From Planctomyces sp. SH-PL62 (lineage in GTDB: Bacteria > Planctomycetota > Planctomycetia > Planctomycetales > Planctomycetaceae): 45,337 nt of DNA. The stretch spans positions 1 through 45,337 of the forward strand of contig CAMDDX010000014.1 of the NCBI GenBank assembly GCA_945893075.1. The letters are read 5' to 3'. The position numbers and the translations under genes were made by a program. Of the stretch, positions 43,021 to 45,337 are shown piece after piece (within the stretch, counting starts at the first letter, position 1; every line of letters begins with the position of its first letter). The notes under the pieces are model-generated. The model did not search any database. It was not told the DNA's origin and worked only from the letters and a program-made list of their open reading frames with translations.

Positions 43021-43098
43021 CGTAGGGTGGGTCGAGTCATCGAGACCCACCAATTGAGAAACAGGACGGTGGGTCTCGATGACTCGACCCACCCTACG
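43021..43098. repeat. Perfect 31-bp inverted repeat, gtagggtgggtcgagtc family, copy 2
   Basis: Arms 43021-43051 and 43068-43098 are exact reverse complements with a 16-base spacer, the same spacer length as copy 1 at 22134-22211. The spacers differ in sequence. It fills the gap between the amidotransferase and acp genes. Confidence 0.92.
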
Positions 43099-43105
43099 GA
43101 TGCCG

Positions 43106-45061
43106 TCACACGGCGACCGCTTCCGGCACATCGACCGGGCGGCCATTCACAAATTGCTCGACCACAAGCTGAGCCGACAGGATGCCGACCAGCGCCATGT
43201 TGTCTTTCGTGCCGATCGCGGCTCCGCTACGAGCCTTCTCGACCAGCTTGCTGACCGCATCGGGATCGAACAGTCCCGCATCCGCGATCGCCGACGGCGA
43301 GAGCAGCGCATCGACGTACTCAAAGCGTGCCATGCCTGTGTCGGTGTCGAAGAAGCTCTGAGCGTCGGGCGCTCGGTACGGTTGCTTGGATCGTTGACGG
43401 ATTGAGTCCGGCACGAGATGACGAGTCGCGTTCTTGAGGATGTGCTTCTCATCGAGTCCGGCCATCTTCAGTCGCGGCGGCAGCTTGGCGGCGAACTCGA
43501 CAACGCGGTGATCGAGGAACGGGAAGCGGCCTTCGATGCTGTTGGCCATCGTCATCCGGTCCCCTTGCGACGACAGGATGTAGCCCGGCATCAACCCGCG
43601 AGCCTCCAGATACTGCGATTGCGAGAAGCCGTCCCAGCTCGCGAACGCCAACGGCAGAGCGTCTTCGGCGGCCAGCAACGGATCATGATCGAACGTGGCC
43701 GCGAGCACTTCGGGCGTGAAGAACGCTTTCAGTTTGCTGGTCAGTTCAAACCGCGGCAGATGCGAGAAGAACGGATGGCCGACGGTCTGTGGCTTCACAC
43801 CGAAGAACGCTCGCAGATAGGCGGGGGGCTGCGATTGGATGTTTTTCATGTACGGGTACAGCCGCTTGAGCAACATCGGCCGCACGCGCGACTCCGGTTG
43901 CCGCGACCAGAACCGCCGCAGCTTCGCTTCTTTGAAGATGTCGTAACCGCCGAAGGCTTCGTCGGCCCCTTCGCCGGTCAGCACAACCTTGATGCCCGAC
44001 TCGCGGACGAGCTTCGACAACATAAACATTGGAGCCGGAGCCGTTCGCAGAATTGGCGTCTCGGTGTGCCGAATCACCTGTGGAAAGATTCGGCCGATGT
44101 CATCGTGCGAACAACGAATCGTGTGATGCTCGGTGCCGAGCCGCTGCACGACCTCTTGTTGAAAGACGCTCTCGTCGAATTCTGGATTCTCGAACTCGAC
44201 CGAGAACGTGCAGAGTTTTTCGCGATTCAGATCTTTCGCCAGCGCCGCCGTGATCGACGAATCGAGTCCGCCGGAGAGATACGCTCCGACCGGCACATCA
44301 CTGCGGAGCCGCAACCTCGTCGCGTCGGTCAGCAGGTCGAGCAGTTGCTCGTCGAGTTCGCGAGCCGGCACGTTGTCGAGCGTCTCGGAGAAATCGAGAT
44401 CCCAGTATTGCGCGACCGTCAGCTTGCCGTCCTGCACCGTCAGCGAATGCCCCGGCGGCAGCAGATGGATTCCCGCAAAGATCGTCCGCGGCGGCTGAGC
44501 CGACCAGAACGTACAGAGCTGATCGAGACCGACTGGATCAATCGCCTTGCTGACGCCCGGATGCGCGAAGAGCGCCTTCACCTCCGACGCGAACAGAAAC
44601 GTCTTGCCGCTGACCGTGTAAAACAGCGGCAGTTTGCCCATCCGATCGCGCGACAAGAACAGTTTCTTGCGTCGCGCGTCCCAAATGGCAAAGGCCCATT
44701 GTCCGTTGAAGTGCTGCACGCAGTCTTCGCCCCATTGAGCGTAGGCTTGCAGCAGCACTTCGGTGTCTGAAGTCGTCGCGAACCGCCGACCGTGAGCAAT
44801 CAGCTCGTGCCGCAGTTCGATGTAGTTGAAGATTTCGCCGTTGAAGGTGACGACGAGTTCGTCGTCCTCCAAGACCATCGGCTGCACGCCGCCAGAGAGG
44901 TCGATAATGCTCAGCCGCGTGTGTCCGAGTCCCACCGAGCCGCGCAGCTCAACGCCATTCGCGTCCGGTCCACGATGATCCAACGTCGCGACCATCGCGT
45001 CGAGTACCTCGCGCCGCACCGGCTGCCCATCGAATCGTTGAATTCCTGCGATGCCGCACAT
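43106..45061 (-). CDS. asnB: Asparagine synthase-like glutamine amidotransferase
   Basis: The 651-residue protein has the class II glutaminase domain first: MCGIAG with the nucleophile Cys2, HRGPDANG (29-36), RLSIIDL and FNGEIFNY. The synthase domain contains the PPi-loop SGGLDSS (263-269) and LTGEGADEAFGGYD. This architecture converts an activated carboxylate to an amide using glutamine-derived ammonia. Here it probably modifies an acid in surface-glycan assembly, not free aspartate, because the next five genes form a carrier/ligase/acyltransferase/deacetylase set. I chose the start at 45061, since Cys must be residue 2. The longer open frame to 45175 is therefore excluded. It is the first gene of the cluster, and the promoter should lie in 45062-45280. 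Confidence 0.93.
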   Translation of the reverse strand: MCGIAGIQRFDGQPVRREVLDAMVATLDHRGPDANGVELRGSVGLGHTRLSIIDLSGGVQPMVLEDDELVVTFNGEIFNYIELRHELIAHGRRFATTSDTEVLLQAYAQWGEDCVQHFNGQWAFAIWDARRKKLFLSRDRMGKLPLFYTVSGKTFLFASEVKALFAHPGVSKAIDPVGLDQLCTFWSAQPPRTIFAGIHLLPPGHSLTVQDGKLTVAQYWDLDFSETLDNVPARELDEQLLDLLTDATRLRLRSDVPVGAYLSGGLDSSITAALAKDLNREKLCTFSVEFENPEFDESVFQQEVVQRLGTEHHTIRCSHDDIGRIFPQVIRHTETPILRTAPAPMFMLSKLVRESGIKVVLTGEGADEAFGGYDIFKEAKLRRFWSRQPESRVRPMLLKRLYPYMKNIQSQPPAYLRAFFGVKPQTVGHPFFSHLPRFELTSKLKAFFTPEVLAATFDHDPLLAAEDALPLAFASWDGFSQSQYLEARGLMPGYILSSQGDRMTMANSIEGRFPFLDHRVVEFAAKLPPRLKMAGLDEKHILKNATRHLVPDSIRQRSKQPYRAPDAQSFFDTDTGMARFEYVDALLSPSAIADAGLFDPDAVSKLVEKARSGAAIGTKDNMALVGILSAQLVVEQFVNGRPVDVPEAVAV

Positions 45062-45281
45062 GCTCGTGGCCTCAAACTCGTCTGGAAGAAAGCTGAACCG
45101 ATTTGCCGTTCGGGGACTCCGCAACGACGGTTCAGATTTGTGCCAGAAACTTAGACCATGCACGTGCCGAGTCAATTTTTCCGCTCGAAACCTTCACCAA
45201 GTCATCGTTTCCCCCCACAGGTCTGTCAGGCGTGTTGCGATTTGGCATCATTTCCAGAGCCTTATCCGCATTCCGAAAATT

Positions 45282-45305
45282 AGCCGCGCGGCGCTAGCCC
45301 CGGTT
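45282..45305 (+). repeat. Half copy of the agccgcagggcgctagcccc repeat
   Basis: It matches the left arm at 14674-14697 at 22 of 24 positions. The partner arm, if any, is beyond the window edge. It lies about 220 bases upstream of the amidotransferase start. Confidence 0.8.
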
Positions 45306-45337
45306 CATGCCGTGTAGTGTATTGTCGCAGCACATCC

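Noticed and set aside
43418..44770. 450-residue plus-strand open frame
   Set aside because: It is the antisense of the well-supported amidotransferase gene, with no recognisable domain.
1..45337. Prophage, integrative element or defence island
   Set aside because: No integrase, transposase, phage structural, restriction, toxin-antitoxin or tRNA-junction signal was found.

Overview
The window reads as a chromosomal piece of a GC-rich planctomycete (Planctomycetota). The indicators are two Tat-exported DUF1501 proteins, a large PSCyt1/DUF1587/DUF1595/DUF1592/DUF1588/DUF1585 di-haem protein, a very large cadherin-like tandem-repeat surface protein, and loosely packed genes separated by palindromic repeats. 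No tRNA, rRNA, CRISPR array, transposase or phage gene was recognised.

Layout. 1-13281: the 3' part of a giant gene with 32 copies of a 309-bp unit, five DUF11-like domains and a C-terminal tail. 13488-14663: an LptF/LptG-type permease, convergent with a CitG-like protein (14686-15615). 15646-15959: a nest of inverted repeats. 16086-18302: a GH57 glycosidase. 18474-21134: a DUF1501 protein and an enolase-superfamily enzyme. 21259-22017: an SDR oxidoreductase on the minus strand, diverging from the di-haem protein (22280-25240). Then come bioD (25338-26036), a zinc-ribbon/transmembrane protein, a CehA/McbA-like metallohydrolase, a DUF3298-like membrane protein, a second DUF1501 protein, an acyl-CoA dehydrogenase-like protein, a RidA-family protein, a 93-residue conserved-looking protein and a 1014-residue secreted protein (to 37540).

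37614-45061 is a six-gene minus-strand cluster, in transcription order: asparagine synthase-like amidotransferase, acyl carrier protein, AMP-forming acyl ligase, ammonia-type NAD synthase-like protein, GNAT-like acyltransferase, polysaccharide deacetylase. The set resembles the accessory genes of exopolysaccharide/exosortase loci. It suggests a carrier-protein pathway that activates, amidates and transfers an acyl or amino-acyl group to a cell-surface glycan. This is the best candidate here for an uncharacterised system.

The most striking non-coding signal is a set of about eighteen palindromic elements from many different sequence families. Most are double hairpins: two inverted arms with conserved outer flanks, each arm folding on itself. 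In five families the stems differ between arms or copies by compensating base-pair changes. One such element sits in every gap of the six-gene cluster. Three lie in frame inside coding sequences, one being a perfect 57-bp palindrome. Several supply or touch stop codons of neighbouring genes. They resemble REPIN-type repeats, but no mobilising enzyme is present in the window.
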